Source: Sesamum alatum
Taxonomy: Eukaryota; Streptophyta; Magnoliopsida; Lamiales; Pedaliaceae
Direction: 5' to 3'
DNA length: 64,000 nucleotides
Assembly (NCBI GenBank): GCA_034509735.1
Contig: JACGWO010000003.1
Location: 1,674,001-1,738,000, forward strand
Part shown: positions 11,004 through 23,325 of the stretch, one piece after another
Position numbering within the stretch: the stretch's first letter is position 1
How the letters are laid out: each line of letters starts with the position of its first letter
The notes under the pieces: model-generated
The model's database searches: none
The model's input: only the letters and a program-made list of their open reading frames with translations
What the model was told of the DNA's origin: nothing
Translations under genes and position numbers: made by a program

Positions 11004-12887
11004 GATGATCCTGAGGCTAGGCGATGGCAAGGCCGTTGCTGCGGAGGCCGTAGGATCACTAGAGTTAGCCATTAGTAGTCATGTTAGGATTGTACTGAAT
11101 GACTGTTTCTATGTACCTAGCATGATTAAAAACATTGTTTCCATCCCGGTCCTTGATAAGGAGGGATATGAATTTACCATCAATAAAAACGGTTTTTTCA
11201 TTATCAAAGATGGTATTTCTCATCTGCTTGGTACATTGGTCAACGGTTTGTACATACTTCAACAGTCTAATTGAATTATGAATGCAGAACACAAACGAAA
11301 ACGTGATGATCATAATAATGCACAGATATGGCATGCGAGGTTAGGTCATATCTCTAAAGATAGGATAAGAAGGTTGGTGGACTCAAAGAGTCTAGAAATA
11401 GACGATTTGGACAACCTACCGATCTGCGAAATCCTGTCTAAAGGGAAAGATGACCAAGAAACCCTTTGTTGGACAAAGTACGCTAGCCAGTGGTCTGTTG
11501 GATTTGATCCATACAGATGTCTGTGGTCCACTAAAAACTCAGGTTAGAGGTGGGTACTCGTACTTCATAACCTTTACCGATGATCACTCACGGTATGGTT
11601 ATGTTTACCTGATGAGGTACAAGTCTGAAGCCTTTGGAAGGTTTAAGGAATACAGACTTGAAGTAGAGAACCAAACCGGTCGAAAGATCAAAGCCCTTCG
11701 GTCGGACCGAGGTGGAGAGTATTTGAGTGGTGAGTTCACTGATTATCTAAAAGAGAATGGGATTCTCTCTCAGTGGACTCCTCCTGGAACACCGCAGCTT
11801 AATGGTGTGTCTGAAAGGAGGAATCGGACCTTTTTGGACATGGTCCGATCCATAATGAGTTTTACCGAACTACCCCTTTCCTTCTGGGGATACGCTCTTG
11901 GCGCCATCTAAAAAGGTATCCCAGACGCCATATGAGATATGGCATGGCAAGCCTGCCTCCTACAAATACTTGAAAGTGTGGGTTGCCCCGCATATGTCAA
12001 GAGATTAGTGGGAGATAAACTGGACTCGAGGTCTAGTTTATGCAGGTTCATCGGCTATTCAAATGAAACTGTGGGGTATTATTTCTATGATCCCTCCGAG
12101 CAAAAGGTTTTTGTCTCGCGAAACGCAGTGTTCTTGGAAAAAGATTTTTCCATCGGATAGTCGACGCGATGAGGTGCTCCTTGAGGAATCAAGTGAGGCA
12201 CCCCAAGGGGCGGCAGTGACATCTGAGCCAGAAGTTCCCACTGATATTGTTCCAGTCCTCCGTAGGTCGGCCAGAGTATCCCATGCACCTGATAGGTATG
12301 GATTTCTGGGCCTGACTGGTCAGTTGGATAATGATCCAAAGACATACGGAGAAGCGATGTCGGACATCGATTCAGACAAGTGGCTTGAGGCCATGAAATC
12401 CGAGATGGACTCGATGGGTACAAACAAGGTTTGGAACCTAGTAGATCCACCCAAAGGGGTTAAACCCGTTGGGTGTAAATGGGTCTACAAACGTAAGCTT
12501 GGAGCTGACGGGGAGGTTACAACCTTCAAAGCCAGGCTTGTGGCGAAAGGTTATACTCAACGACCCGGGGTCGATTTTGAGGTAACCTACTCGCCCGTAG
12601 CAATGGCCAAGTCCATTCGGATACTCCTTGTCATAGCAGCATGGTATGACTATGAAATATGGCAGATGGACGTGAAAACGGCTTTCCTCCACGGTTTCGT
12701 AGAGGAAGAGATCTATATGGATCAGCCGGAAGGTCTCACAACTGTTGGAGAAGAGCAGAAGGTCTGCCGTCTCCAAAGGTCCATCTATGGCCTCAAACAA
12801 GCTTCCCGAAGCTGGAACATACGTTTTGATGAAGTCATACGGGGATATGATTTCACCAAGAACGAGTCCGATCCTTGTGTATACAAG
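11004..12887 (+). pseudogene. pol: A-1 pol, broken and truncated inside RT
   Basis: Protease C-terminus (to about 11270), integrase zinc region IWHARLGHIS (11330), and integrase core with TDVCGP, SDRGGEY and NGVSERR (11450-11890) follow in order. Pieces lie in different frames because of small indels near 11440 and 11910; the latter also removes the segment after FWGYAL. RT starts near 12430 (VGCKWVYKRKLG) and contains QMDVKTAFLHG and YGLKQASRSWN. It ends at DPCVYK, where the sequence switches straight into the LTR, so the YVDD box, RNase H and PPT are absent. Confidence 0.88.
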
Positions 12888-14015
12888 AATAGGTGACCAG
12901 AAAGCCAATAGGTTCGGCAATTTGTAACCTATCCGACAACTTGATGTGAATGTAATATTATTATGTGATGAATAAGATGAGTGTTCGTCACCAATGGTAC
13001 CTTCTTTGTTGCGCTCATCTTACATTTGTTAAAATGGTGTTTAACTTATATCGCAACAAAGCCCACAGACCATGGATAACAACTCGTGCAGTTGGGCCAC
13101 GCATTGGATGGTGGTCATGAAACCAACTGATTAAGAGTTGGGTCTGAAACGTTCCAAGTCGAGGACCTCGAGACAGGGCATCGAGAGTCCTATTGAGACT
13201 TGCGTCAAGAGTCGTGTTCATTGGATGAGTGCCCTGTTTCATCGGCGACAGGCGTGGGACGCCTACACGATCTTGATGGGTTGGTCGACTGGGGTCGAGC
13301 CGACTGGACTGACTCGCGGGGATCATCATATGGAAGCCTTGGAGGCTTGGTCGGTATGATTGGTTTTCCCCGGTTCTGATAGTACGGGAGTAATCCTCAG
13401 ACTTGAGGGATCATGGCAGTCGCGTGCACAGGACGGCTGTATCTTGGATCTTGGATCTTGTATATTAGAATATACAACACCAAGCATAAGTGATTCATTA
13501 TTCATCTTTTTCTAGGAAAAAGAGAAGACAAAAATCCTCTCCTCTCTCTCAATTTTCGTGCTCTCTCCCTCTCTTACACTTGTGTTCTTCACTTTATTTT
13601 GAATCAAAAAGAAAAACAAAGTAAGTTTAAGAGAACACTAATTCATAGTGTTCTTCTCTTAAACCGATTCCTTCCTAAACCCGTTCTTTTCTAGCAAGAA
13701 GAACGTGTGTTTCTTCCGGTGTGGTGTGGATCACCTTTGGAGAATCCATACGTTTGGATTTCGTGAGCATTCCAGAGATGGAACAACGCAAGTAGCCGGG
13801 AGCATACGCTAAGCAATCAAAGGTAACGGTTTATTACACTTTGATTGATTTCTATTATATATCTATGCCCTATGTGTTTAAATATATGTTTTTAATATTT
13901 ACACATCTTACATCGAACGCCCGGTTGAGCACCCAAGGGTACACCCCTTGGAATTCGCATATTTAAATTAGATTTAAATTTGTGCACAATTTCTCGCTTT
14001 CTCGCTTCCGTTCGC
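12888..14015 (+). repeat. A-1 3' LTR, internally deleted and truncated
   Basis: It begins AATAGGTGACCAG, lacking the first bases TGTTAG/TGTTGG. It matches the 5' LTR to 13450, then jumps at 13450-13461 over the equivalent of 6532-7606, removing most of the hairpin array. The join carries an extra TTGGATCTTG that copies the preceding bases. It stops at CTTCCGTTCGC, short of the expected LTR end, and joins minus-strand pol. Confidence 0.88.
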
Positions 14016-15055
14016 AGGTCGGTAGGTTGTCCAAATTGTCTGTTTCTAGACTCTTTGAGTCAACCAACCTCCTTATCCTATCTTTAGAAATATGACCTAA
14101 CCTTGCATGTCATGTCTGTATGTTATCATGATTATCATATTTCTGTTTGTGTTTCGTGGTCGTAATCTAATTATACCATTGAACACAAACATACCTGGAT
14201 TGGAGAGGAGTTGTGGGCCCTCCCTCTTCCAATGCTCCTTTCCTTGGCAATGCATGTAGACATTATTTGCCTTGGACTGGTGAGAACCACGGGCCTTCCC
14301 TTTCCCTTTGCCCATCCCCACTTGGGCAACAGGGGCGCCTTGAGCACGAGCAGAGGCCGCAACCATCTTCCCCTTTCCCTTCTTCCTCTTCCAGCGTCCG
14401 GCCCTCTTGCCATTCGCCTTGGAGGTCGAAGCCTCTCCTATCAATACCGCCGGTGCCGACTTGTGGGTCGTTGCTCGTATTGGACCAGCATGTTGATCAA
14501 CTCATGAATAGACTTCTCAAGTCCGTTCATGTTGTAGTTTACAACAAATGGATCATAGGACGAAGGAAGCGACTGGAGGATCACGTCAATGTACGTGTCA
14601 TTGTTAAGCCTAGCTTTAAGGTCCTCGAGTTTCTCCACTAGGGAAAGCATCTTAACCCCATGACTTTGTATAGACGATCCTTCAGCAAGCTTGGTGCCAA
14701 AGAATGGTTTTGTGCCGGCATATGTAATATGCCTATCCGGAACCGCAGAAACCTCGTTCATGCGGAGCATTATGGCAGAACCGTTGTATAGCCTCTCACA
14801 TTGCTTCTGGATGTCGTTAGATATCGAAGCCAATATGATACTACGTACTTTCCGGTTGTCCTCATGCCATTTCTTGAACGTCAAACGTTCTTCTGGCGTG
14901 GACCCCTCTGGTAAGTCACTCGGCGGCAGCTCGTCCAAGATGTAGCCTTGGTTCTCGAAATCGAGGACAATCGTCAGGTTTCTCAGCCAATCTGAGTAGT
15001 TTGTTCCGTTGGATTTATTAGTCTCAAGTACCATGGTTAATGGATTCTTAGACAT
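14016..15055 (-). pseudogene. gag: A-2 gag and pol remnant
   Basis: The ATG at 15055 (reverse strand) opens MSKNPLTMVLETNKSNGTNY and gag is open for about 200 codons to VQYE. A frameshift then leads into the basic tract and zinc knuckle CMHCQGKEHWKREG, where the last Cys is Gly. Sequence then passes almost directly to the integrase zinc region, so most of the protease, including DTG, has been deleted. The copy ends within the integrase zinc region at the join with A-1. Confidence 0.85.
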
Positions 15056-16883
15056 ATCTACATTTATATAATGTAAAGCAGAAATTAGCAGATGATGGTA
15101 TTATTATTGTTCAAGTTGAAGACATGGTCTTTTAGTCTTTAACCCTCCCACTATTTATACGAAAGTCCGCCACTCTCAAGCAGAGTTTCGGAAAACCATT
15201 TCCTAGTGGGCTTGGGATCCACAAGCGTAATCTCCATGGAACGCTTTTACGATTCACATGAAGATGACCTCGTGGGAGATATCCAATATCATTCTCATCC
15301 AATGAGATTCCCAAGATATTTTGCCTCACCTATTCGCATGGTTCCCAGGACTCCAAGTGAACCATGTTACTAAGTGTTTGGCCTGACCCATCAAGTAAAT
15401 CATGCCTCAAACTGTCGCCCCCCACGACTCGTGAGACAGGGAAACAACGAATGCAATCTCTTTGTTCACAACAATGGTGCAGTTTTCCCCTAGTCCAAGT
15501 GTGCCACGACTCGTGAGACCACACTTGGGTAGTGGTAGCTTCCTCACCACACTGCTGTGGATAGAAGGCTCGGACAAATCAAAATATGATTTTAATCCAA
15601 GTCCGTTCTGGGCCTAATATTTAATTTGGTCCAACCAAATGATAGCTTAATGAATGACCGAGACCTCGTCACATTAAGGTGTTTTAGCATGCATAAATAT
15701 CCAATATTTAAAGCGATAAATAAATACACAGCATGCAGAAAACATAGCATACCCCTGCTAGGATGAACACAAGCCCAACTTATGCGACCTACTGAGCCCA
15801 CAGTGAGTATATGGTCTGTCTAGGGTGGTCCTAAATTATTACAAAGTCATATACCCATTGTCATTCCAATGGGCCTTATAATGTTCTTGTTTCATGCCTT
15901 GATGCTCCTCCTTGGGGTCTCCGACTCCATATGCTTGTTAAAATAAAACCTCACCAATCCTATCTACTCTCGTTAAAATTGAAAGTAATACATGGAAATA
16001 AAAACAAGCCTTAACATCATGAGGCTGAAATACGGGAGATGATAGTCCCAAAACAAGAGGCACGCAGGCCCCACCCAACAGAAATGTAAATAATTATACA
16101 TTCATCCATACACAAGGTTTAGGACTTTTGCGATCATCCCATGTGTATTCCATCAACACACATAACACAATTATTCCAAATAATTATGCTTAAACCATGG
16201 ATATTCCAAATATCCAAGTGATGTCCAACATCACAAAATATAAACACATAGACAATATACAAAATTTCAAATTTCAAGTTTAATGGACATTATAAACAAT
16301 GCATCCAATGCATGTATTAATCCCAAATTAATTAAGCAAATTTTATCTAAGGAACAATCCAATTATTCCAAAATCAAATGTGCAAAAGTAATACATTTTC
16401 AGAATAATGTGCAGAAAAAATAGAAAATCAAATTTTCCAGAAAACGTCGAAAAATGACACAAAATGGCCCATCTGTTGTGCCTGTCGGCCAGCCGCGCGC
16501 ACAGGGCAGTGCGCGCGCGCGCCCTGCCAGCATGCACACTGGCAGGCACGTCAGCCAGGCCTGCGCGCAGGCGTGAGCCCGCGCGCGCCTGCCAGCCAGT
16601 AATCGGCCGGCAGGGGCGGCAGCCAACCGCTGCTGCTGTTGTCCGTTTTTTCCATAATTTTTTCGACATTCTTTTTCAGCACAAATCATCAATAATAAAC
16701 TAAAAATGAGCATGTAATTCTAGATCCAAGCTCACAAAATTATCATGCATAACGTCCATCATATTTAAATAATTGAATCATCATATTTATTCATATATTC
16801 ATGCAATCTAACATGCCATTAAAGCCATAGAAGCAAGTATATTATGCCAAGCACATAGATCTATGCCCCTTACATCGAACCGG
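15056..16883 (-). other. A-2 untranslated leader
   Basis: It has the same layout as A-1 in reverse: CACGACTCGTG (complement of the loop motif) at 15423-15433 and 15505-15515, inside a stem-loop at about 15467-15559. The roughly 400-nt domain follows, then a GC-rich segment near 16490-16640. I see no coding region. Confidence 0.75.
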
Positions 16884-16895
16884 GCTCTGATACCA
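16884..16895 (-). other. A-2 primer binding site
   Basis: GCTCTGATACCA is the reverse complement of TGGTATCAGAGC and lies two bases from the LTR end at 16898. Confidence 0.9.
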
Positions 16896-16897
16896 CT

Positions 16898-18682
16898 TGA
16901 AACTTAAGCGGATCCGCCAGAGAGCGCGAGCGAAAGCGAGAAAGGCGAGATAGATACGTAAATTTAAAATAATTTAAATAAACGTGATCCCAAGGGGTGT
17001 ACCCTTGGGTGCTCAACCGGGCGTTGAATGTAGGATGTATTAATATTTAAACATATATATAAACACATAGGGCACGTATGAAATGTAAATATACTAAAGC
17101 TTAATAATGTAGACTTCACGTGTCCTCGGCTACTTGCGTTGTTCCTTCTCTAGAATGTTCAAAAAATCCAAACGCATGGATTCTCCAAAGGTGATCCACA
17201 CCACACTGGAAGAAACTCACATTCTCTTTGCTAGAAGAAAACGGGTTTGTGAAGGAATCGGTTTAAGAGAATAAACCCTATGAATTAGTGTTCTCTTAAA
17301 CCTACTTTGTTCTTCCTTTTGATTCAAAATCAAGTGAAGAACACAAGTGGAAAGGGGGAAAATGGCCGAGAGTTAGAGAGGAGAGAGGCCGAATTTTTGT
17401 CTTCTCTTTTCCTAGAAAAGATGAAACTATGATTCTCTTACACAAGGTGTTGTATATACTCATATATATATATATATATATTTACATAATTAATGTGATT
17501 ATTAGAATGTGTCTAGGTTCATCCAAGGATGTCTAGATACATCCCAATCAATCACCATTAATTCTTCAATCAAGCCTACCAACTTTTAAGGTATGATCAA
17601 ATCATACCAAAAGGGAAGAGCTTGATTGGAGTTGATTTGTCTCTTACCAAAAGAGACAAGTCAACCGTCTCCTTGCATGGAACATGGCTGAATTCTGCTT
17701 CCTCCAAGGGAGCATTTCGGCCATGCTCAATATGGGAAGAAGTCGAACTTCTTCCTATTCTAAATTAGGAATTATTTCTCCTCTCGGGTCAAAATTTATG
17801 GACCAGGTTTTATCGTAATCCAATTACGATGAACCTAAAATTAAATCCAATTTAATGTCTACTTAAATTACTTCTATTGGTCTTTTAATCCAATCAAAGG
17901 ATCCAACATCTCGACTTTCCATATTTAATCGATAAATCCAATTTACCGATTAAACGAGGGCTCGATACAATATCGGCCCATCCATCTAATGGACTATCCC
18001 TTAAGTAATCCAATTACATATTTATCCTTTGAGGTTAACTCCAAGTCAATCTCTTAATCTTCTCGGTGATTTGTGTGTGACCCTTTAGGTTCACCTTCAG
18101 CTAGACTTGGGCCCGTGTCCCACAAGGGCTCGTTACCATGGGTGGCCATCAAGCAACGGTCCATGGCCGTCAAGCAACGGTCCATAGGCGCCGATTCCGT
18201 ACGGGTACGGTCCTTCCATCTACCATCTCCCGGCCTTAGTCTAGGCTATGGCATTGGGCGTTGGTTCCCATCCTTGACTAGGCATCGATGCTTAATACTC
18301 GAGACTACGCATGCTTCATTCCCTGTTTGACCAACCACTGTGGCCACAGCTTTAAACAGCATGAACGTATCTCCCAGTGCATAGGAGATACCTCTATCAC
18401 ATACTGACAGGGAACAGATCCTCTTCTTGGAATCCACCATCCTCGCTACACACTCTGATTGCCCTGGACAAGGCTTATAATGATCATCATACAGAATGAT
18501 CACCTCTCGCGGATACAGCCGTCCTGTGCACGCGACTGCCATGATTCCTCAAGTCTGAGGACTACTCCCGTACTATCAGAACCGGAAAAATCCAATCATA
18601 CCGACCAAGCCTCCAAGGCTTCCATACGATGAACCCCATGAGTCAGTCCAGTCGGCTCGACCCCATCGACCAACCTATGAAA
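16898..18682 (-). repeat. A-2 5' LTR, 3' portion
   Basis: This is a family A LTR in reverse, with the TTGGA-centred hairpins preserved as AATCCAATT-type centres (about 17740-18050) and an expanded TA repeat near 17461-17480. It breaks where solo LTR A-3 begins. The five bases before the break, TGAAA, look like a decayed copy of the TCAAG that follows A-3. Confidence 0.88.
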
Positions 18683-20835
18683 TGTTAGAATAGGTGACCA
18701 GAAAGCCAATAGGTTTGACGATTTGTAACCTATTATACAACTCGATGTAAATGTAATATTATTATGTGATGAACAAAATGAGTATTCGTCACATTTGGTG
18801 CTTACTTTGTTGCGCTCATTTCATATTTGTTAAAATGGTGTTTTACTTATATCGCAACAAAGCACATAGACCACGGTTAACAACTCATGCAATTAGGCCA
18901 CGCATTGGATGGTGGTAATAAAACCAACTGATTTAGAGTTGGGTCTGAAACGTTCAAGTCTAGGACCTCGAGACAGGGCATCGAGAGTCCTATTGAGACT
19001 TGCATCAAGAGTCGTGTTCATTGGGCGACAAGCGTGGGACGCCTACACGATCTTGATAGGTTGGTCGACTGGGATCGAGCCGACTGGACTGACTCGTGGG
19101 GATCATCATATACAAGCCTTAGAGGCTTGGTCGGTATGATTGGATTTTCCCGGTTCCGATAGTACGGAAGTAGTCCTCATACTTGAGGGATCATGGCAGT
19201 CACGTGCACAGAACGACTGTGTCTTGGATCTGGCGAGAGGTGATCATTCTGTAAGATGATGATCATAAGCCTTGTCCAGTGGAGTCCGAATGTGTACCGA
19301 GGACGGTGGATTCCAAGAAGAGGATCCGTCTCCTGTCAGTATGTGACAGAGGTATCTCCTATGCACTCGGAGACACGTTCATGCTATTTAAAGTTGTGGC
19401 CACAGTGGTTGGTCGAATAGGGAATGGTTTCCTGTGTCGACGCAATGAAGCATGCGTAGTCTCGAGTATTAAGCATAGATGCCTAGTCAAGGATGGGAAC
19501 CGACGCTCAATTCCATACCCTAGACTAAGGCCGGGAGACGGTAGACGGAAGGACCGTACCCGTATGGAATCGGTGCCGAAATGTTCACGCCAGTTCACCT
19601 AGTCTCTAGTGCCATGCACCGTTGCTAGATGACGACCCATGGTAACGGGTCCTTGTGAGACACGGGCCCAAGTCTAGCTGAGGGTGAATCTAAAAGGTCA
19701 CATACAAATCACCGAGGAGGTTGAGAGATTGACTTGGAGTCAATCTCGAAGGATAAATAAGTAATTGGATTACTTAAGGGAAAGTCCATTGTATGGACGG
19801 GCCGATATTGTATCAGGCCCTCGTTTAATCAGTAAATTAGATTTTCGATTAAATATGGAAAGTTGAGATGTTGGATCTTTTAATTGGATTAAAAGATCAA
19901 CGGGAATAATTTAAGTGGACATTAAATTGGATTTAATGTCGGGTTCATCATAATTGGATTACGACAGAAACCCGGTCCGTTAAATTTGACCCGAGAGGAG
20001 AAATAATTCCTATTTTGGGATAGGAAGAAGTTGGACTTCTTCCCAAATTAGACATGGCCGAAATGCTCCCTTGGAGGAAGCAAAATCAGTTATGTTTCAT
20101 GCAAGGTGGTGTGTTGACTTATCTCTTTTCGAAAGAGACAAATCAACTCCAATCAAGCCCTTTTGGTATGATTTGATCATACCATAAAATTTGATAGGCT
20201 TGATTGAAAAATTAATGGTGATTAATTGGAATGTATCTAGACATCCTTGGATGAACCTAGACACATTCCAATAATCACATTAATTATGTATATATATGAG
20301 TATATATAACACCTAGCATAAGTGAATCATAATTCATCTTTTTCTAGGAAAAAGAAGAAGAAATTCGGCCCTCTCCTCTCTCTCTCACATGGCCATCTCC
20401 CCCTTTTTCACTTGTGTTGTTCACTTGATTTTGAACACTAATCCATAGTGTTCTTCTCTTAAAATCGATTCCTTCTTAAACCTGTTCTCTTCTAGCAAGG
20501 AGAACGTGAGTTTCTTCTGGTGCGGTGTGGATCACCTTTGGAGAATCCATACGTTTGGATTTATGAACATTCCGGAAAAAGGGAACAACACTAGTAGCCG
20601 AGCACACGTTAAATCTACAAGGTAACGATTATTACGCTTTAGTAGATCTTAACTTTCTTTTTCATCTATGCCCTATATGTTATAAGTATGCTTTTATATG
20701 CCCTACATTATCGAACGCCCGGTTGAGCACCCAAGGGTACACCCCTTGGGATTTCGCCTTTTATGCGATTCAATTCTATACTTAACGATTTTCTCGCTTT
20801 CGCTCGCGCCCCAGGGCGGATCCGCTTGTCCTTCA
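18683..20835 (+). mobile_element. A-3: solo family A LTR inserted in the A-2 LTR
   Basis: The LTR is 2,153 bp, from TGTTAGAATAGG to CCTTCA, with no internal region. It divides the minus-strand A-2 LTR, which resumes on both sides at the same homologous point. The flanks are TGAAA and TCAAG, a duplication with two mismatches. A solo LTR is the normal product of recombination between the two LTRs of one element. The hairpin array (for example GAGATTGACT-TGG-AGTCAATCTC near 19725-19750) is intact. Confidence 0.9.
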
Positions 20836-21231
20836 TCAAGATCGTGTAGGCGTCCCACGCCTGTTGCCGATGAAACACGGCAGTCATCTAATGAACACGA
20901 CTCTTGATGCAAGTCTCTATAGGACTCTCGATGCCCTGTCTCGAGGTCCTCGACTTAGAACGTTTCAGACCCAACTCTTAATTAGTTGGTTACATGACCA
21001 CCATCCAATGCGTGGCCCAACTGCATGAGTTGTTAAACCGTGGTCTGTGGGCTTTGTTGCGATATAAGTAAAACACCATTTTAACATATGTGAACTGAGC
21101 GCAACAAAGTAAACACCAATAGTGACAAACACTCATTTTATTCATCACATAATAATATTATATTTACATCTAGTTGTCAAATAGGTTACAAATCGCCAAA
21201 CCTATTGGCTTTCTGGTCACCTATTCTAACA
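20836..21231 (-). repeat. A-2 5' LTR, 5' portion
   Basis: Reverse-strand continuation of the A-2 LTR after A-3, ending CACCTATTCTAACA, the complement of the LTR start TGTTAGAATAGG. A-4 coding sequence follows from 21232. Confidence 0.9.
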
Positions 21232-22690
21232 CCAGTCCTTCAAAGGTCGGCCAGAGTATCCCATGCACCTGATAGATATGGATTTCTAGGTCTGACCGGT
21301 GAATTCGATAATGATCTAAAGAGGTACGGAGAAGCGATGTCGCACATCGATTCGGATAAGTGACTTGAGGCCATGAAATCCGAAATGGACTCGATGGGTG
21401 CAAACCTGGTTTAGACCCTAGTGGACCCACCCAAAAGGGTAAAACCCATAGGGTGTAAATGGGTCTACAAATGTATGCTTGAAGCTGACGGGGAGGTTAC
21501 AACCTTCAAAGCCAGGCTTGTGGCGAAAGGTTACACTCGACGACCCGGGGTCGATTTTGAGGAAACCTACTCGCCCGTAGCAATGGCTAAGTCCGTTCGG
21601 ATACTGCTTGCCATAGTAGCATGGTATGACTATGAAATATGGCAGATGGACGTAAAAAATGCCTTTCTCAACGATTTTGTAGAGGAAGCGATCTCTATGG
21701 ATCAACCGGAAGGTTTTACATCTGTTGGAGAATAGCATAATGTCTGCCGTTTCTAAAGGTCCATCTATGGCCTCAAACAAGCTTCCTGAAGCTGGAACAT
21801 ACATTTTGATAATGTCCTACGGGGATATACAGATTACATCAAGAATGAGTTTGATAATTGTGTATAGAAGAAGATCATTAGGAGCTGTCTTGCGTTCCTT
21901 GTGCTTTACGTGGATGACATCTTGCTCATTGGGAATGATGCTAGGATGTTGGGAACCACTAAAGCTTGGTTGTCAACACATTTTTCCATGAAGGATATGG
22001 GCGAGACATCCTACATCCTTAGCATCAAGATCTACAGGGATAGATCTAGAAGGATGTTAGGAATGGCCCAATCCTCGTACATTGAGAATGTCTTGAAGAG
22101 ATTCAAGATGGAGAACTCAAAACGAGAATTCCTTCATATGATGCATGGAATTAAGCGGTCTAAGAAGCAATCTCCTAAGACTGATGAGGAGCTTAAACGG
22201 ATGTTGGACATCCCCTATGCTTTAGCCATAGGTAGCATTCAGTATGTTCTCCAGTGCACTAGACCTGATGTGGCTTTCGCTTTGAGCGTGACTAGTCGGT
22301 ATCAGTCGTGTGCCGAGAGGTACACTGGAGTGCGGTCAAGACTATCCTGATGTACCTGGAAAGGACTAAGGACATGTTCTTGATCTACGGTGGTGGAGAA
22401 TGGATACTGGAAGACTATAGCGACGCTAGCTTCCAGTCAGATGACGATGATGCTAAGTTTCAGTCTGGTTTTGTGTTCAAACTAAATTGTGGCGTGATTT
22501 CTTGGAAGGGTTCCAAGTAGGTTACCACGGCAGACTCCACCATAGAGTTTGAATACATAGCGGTTTCAGAAGCTGCTAAGGAAATGGTTTGGATGATAAG
22601 CTACATCTAAGGGTTGGGTGTAGTGCCTAACATTGCTAAGCCAGTGGTTATCTTCTGCGATAACAATGGGGCCATAGCGCACGAAAAGGT
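21232..22690 (+). pseudogene. pol: A-4: family A pol fragment (RT and RNase H)
   Basis: It starts in the linker before RT (CRRS-like region to RVSHAPDRYGF) and continues through CKWVYK, QMDVKNAFLND and LYVDDILLIGND at about 21901-21936, so the RT active-site box survives. The RNase H region follows to EFEYIAVSEAAKE and the CDNNGAIAH block near 22680. Several Trp codons have become stops (near 21361 and 21414), and frameshifts occur near 21735 and 21830. The left end is the A-2 insertion point. The right end is fused to the reverse-strand C-2 leader, so RNase H is incomplete. Confidence 0.87.
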
Positions 22691-22899
22691 ACACGCGCAC
22701 CTGCCCCCTACCGGCCATAAAATCCCATTTTCAAAGAAATGCATGGATATCCATAATTAAAAGCAAAATTAACTAATATTCTTCTAATACATAATCATGC
22801 TTAAAACCATAAAATATACTTTCCAAAAGCAAATTAAAGATAATGAACATGCTCATCATATAAAAACATGTTGTTCATAAAGCCACAACACCGAACCGG
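22691..22899 (-). other. C-2 leader remnant
   Basis: Read in reverse, this is the start of a family C leader (GTTGTGGCTTTATGAACAAC) running to a GC-rich patch. There it is cut and joined to A-4 near 22690. Nothing else of the C-2 internal region is present. I see no coding content. Confidence 0.75.
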
Positions 22900-22911
22900 G
22901 CTCTGATACCG
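22900..22911 (-). other. C-2 primer binding site (one mismatch)
   Basis: GCTCTGATACCG is the complement of CGGTATCAGAGC, with T to C at the first position compared with the other copies. It lies next to the LTR end TGAAAG at 22913. Confidence 0.85.
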
Positions 22912-22912
22912 C

Positions 22913-23325
22913 TGAAAGTATCGTACGGCCCAGGAACGCGTCGGAAGCATAAAATAAAAGAAATTAAAAATAAAATAACATGGGTGGCCGTCTAGCAACG
23001 GTCCATGGCACTAGAGACTAGGTGAATGTTGGCGTGAATATTTAGGCTGCCAAGTTCAATACAAGTACGATCCTTCCATCATCTGTCTCCCGGTCTAAGT
23101 CTAGGGCATGGAATTGGGCGTCGGCTCCCATCTTGGACTAGACAACTATGCTCAATCACTTGAGACACGTTTACTCTATCGATTGACGTAGGAAACCATT
23201 CCCTACTCGACCAATCGTTGCAGCCACAGACTTATAAGAGTTTAAACTGTCTCAGAGCGCATAGGAGAATCGACTGTCATATACTGACAGGTGACGAATC
23301 CTATCTTAGAATCCACCGTCCTCAA
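22913..23325 (-). repeat. C-2 LTR, 3' portion
   Basis: A family C LTR in reverse, ending at CTCAA (complement TTGAG), the target duplication of B-1. Its other half is at 36006-36629. A stretch near 22980 is missing compared with families A and B: the CCACCCATG block passes directly into AT-rich sequence near the LTR end. Confidence 0.85.

Larger units (their letters stand above)
5964..14015 (+). mobile_element. A-1: family A copia element, truncated
   Basis: A complete 5' LTR, PBS, leader, gag and most of pol are present. Pol is then fused inside RT to the start of a 3' LTR that has a large internal deletion and breaks off at 14015. By eye I count eight differences over the roughly 560 bp shared at the starts of the two LTRs, which suggests a fairly recent insertion. 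The bases before the element are TTGAG; the right-hand duplicate is lost. Confidence 0.9.
14016..21231 (-). mobile_element. A-2: family A element, 3' half missing, split by solo LTR A-3
   Basis: On the minus strand the order is 5' LTR (21231 to 16898, interrupted by A-3), PBS, leader, gag and a short piece of pol, which ends at the 14015/14016 join with A-1. It sits inside the pol of A-4: its LTR start at 21231 is followed directly by RT-upstream coding sequence of A-4. Its 3' part is lost, so no target duplication can be checked. Confidence 0.88.
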
